DNA of 64,000 bases from Pocillopora verrucosa (taxonomy: Eukaryota; Cnidaria; Anthozoa; Scleractinia; Pocilloporidae): NCBI RefSeq assembly GCF_036669915.1, contig NC_089325.1:14395235-14459234 (forward strand), in the 5' to 3' direction. A program made the translations under genes and the position numbers. Under the pieces are notes generated by a model. That model had not been told where the DNA came from and ran no database searches. It was given only the letters and a program-made list of their open reading frames with translations. Below, in pieces: positions 63,171 to 64,000 of this stretch. Within the stretch, counting starts at the first letter, position 1. The number at the start of each line of letters is the position of its first letter.

Positions 63171-64000
63171 CAAATTACTTTATCATGATGTACATTGTTT
63201 TTAAGTTAAGAGAGCAACAAAAGAAAGCAGTAAATAGTTATGAAAAGAGTTGTTTCCCCTTTTTCAGGGGAATTTGTAATAAGAAACTCGCAAAACTATT
63301 AATAAGGAAATGCTGCTTATTCATTTGGTACCAGAACAGGCCTTTTAAAATTAAGTTTGAAGTCATCTTTCTAAGAGTTGTCCAGTTTAACAACCATTTA
63401 CAAAAGACAAAAATAAACTACATAACACACAGTCTTGAAATTTCAAGGCAGCTCCTTTAGCATCTTGGCTAATTTCTAACTGCAACCTTTATTGACAACC
63501 CTGCATTAAACAATTATTCCACAGTTAAGTCTGCAACCCCTCCTGAAATACTCCAGGATACCAAAAAAAACAACAACAAGCAAACAAACATATTAGTGAA
63601 GTGAGCAAACAACCACATGCGTGACTTTCACGTAATCTAAAATTCGTGATTGCAGCATTCCCACGTGCGTAAAGTGCTTGTAACTTATGGGAAACACACG
63701 CATGTTACACCAAAAAAACCGCGTGTAGCAGAAGAGGCCGATTACTCGCAATTTCTCGTAGTTTTGAATTTCCCTTTTGTTTTTCAGAACACCCATATAC
63801 CTGTACTTTTTTACACCGATGCGATAGAAATTAATTGGAAAAGCATTCCTTGAAATAGGAAGTCGTCCTGTATTTTCAGCGAAAAAGATCGTCAAGTGAT
63901 CAAAACAACACCGGCCAGATTTATAGTCACGTGCTCGGCAACGACTTCTTGAAAGCGATCATCTTTCATTCTTACCACCAAAACAGTCACGTTTGCATAG
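63171..64000. other. Flank, nothing recognised
   Basis: AT-rich sequence after the endonuclease. Open frames at 63143-63460, 63593-63895 and 63650-63853 overlap on both strands and have no recognisable motif. Confidence 0.4.

Noticed and set aside
63593-63895. Host gene at the right edge
   Set aside because: Short overlapping frames on both strands with no motif or splice evidence.

Overview
The window looks like nuclear DNA of an anthozoan cnidarian, probably a stony coral or sea anemone. This is an inference from AT-rich sequence, an intron-bearing class A GPCR with a decayed neighbour, several Penelope-like retroelement (PLE) families, a Helentron-like helicase/endonuclease element, and tRNA genes with eukaryotic promoters and Pol III T-run terminators. 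No bacterial or organellar features are visible.

Layout. (1) 1-1567: the 3' two exons of a class A GPCR. 2698-2947: a degenerate paralogue. The rest up to about 3.68 kb shows nothing recognisable. (2) About 3.68-60.06 kb: a large, partly decayed tandem array of a tRNA cluster. The ideal unit, all on + except Thr, is Val(AAC) - Asp(GTC) - Val-like relic (anticodon GAT) - Thr(AGT, minus strand) - Asn(GTT) - Pro(TGG) - Val(CAC) - Pro(AGG). I count 39 full-length tRNA genes (5 Val-AAC, 5 Val-CAC, 8 Asp, 6 Thr, 7 Asn, 5 Pro-TGG, 3 Pro-AGG), 7 truncated or interrupted ones, one 5' half-tRNA duplicate and 10 copies of the Val-like relic. Asp-to-Asp spacing is about 4.7-9.5 kb because units have lost genes or gained transposons. 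The spacers are conserved between units, so the array is young or homogenised. (3) 60.06-63.17 kb: a decayed Helentron-like element (PIF1-type helicase plus endonuclease/exonuclease/phosphatase domain). (4) 63.17-64.0 kb: nothing recognisable.

History. The first two units (3.7-13 kb) look ancestral: short Val-relic-to-Thr spacer, no PLE between Pro-TGG and Val-CAC, and an extra segment between Thr and Asn. Most units from about 16 kb onward share a derived form: a ~700 bp segment between the relic and Thr, a GIY-YIG PLE with terminal inverted repeats between Pro-TGG and Val-CAC, and a ~520 bp segment before Pro-AGG. Two units (13-16.5 kb and 48.8-52.4 kb) carry the same minus-strand reverse-transcriptase PLE before Asp, so they descend from one insertion copied with the unit. 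Other insertions are a terminal-inverted-repeat element with a 10 bp target duplication (17984-19197), a long-hairpin element with a 12 bp target duplication present in two sister units, a 71 bp insertion with a 12 bp duplication, and a fold-back element carrying a Thr-tRNA-like core.

The main biological theme is birth and death of tRNA genes in a tandem array: unequal crossing-over through a tRNA-Pro gene, microhomology deletions inside tRNA genes, anticodon change, an anticodon-loop insertion, and repeated replacement of single tRNA genes by mobile DNA. All identity estimates are by eye. tRNAscan-SE, Infernal and self-alignment were not available.
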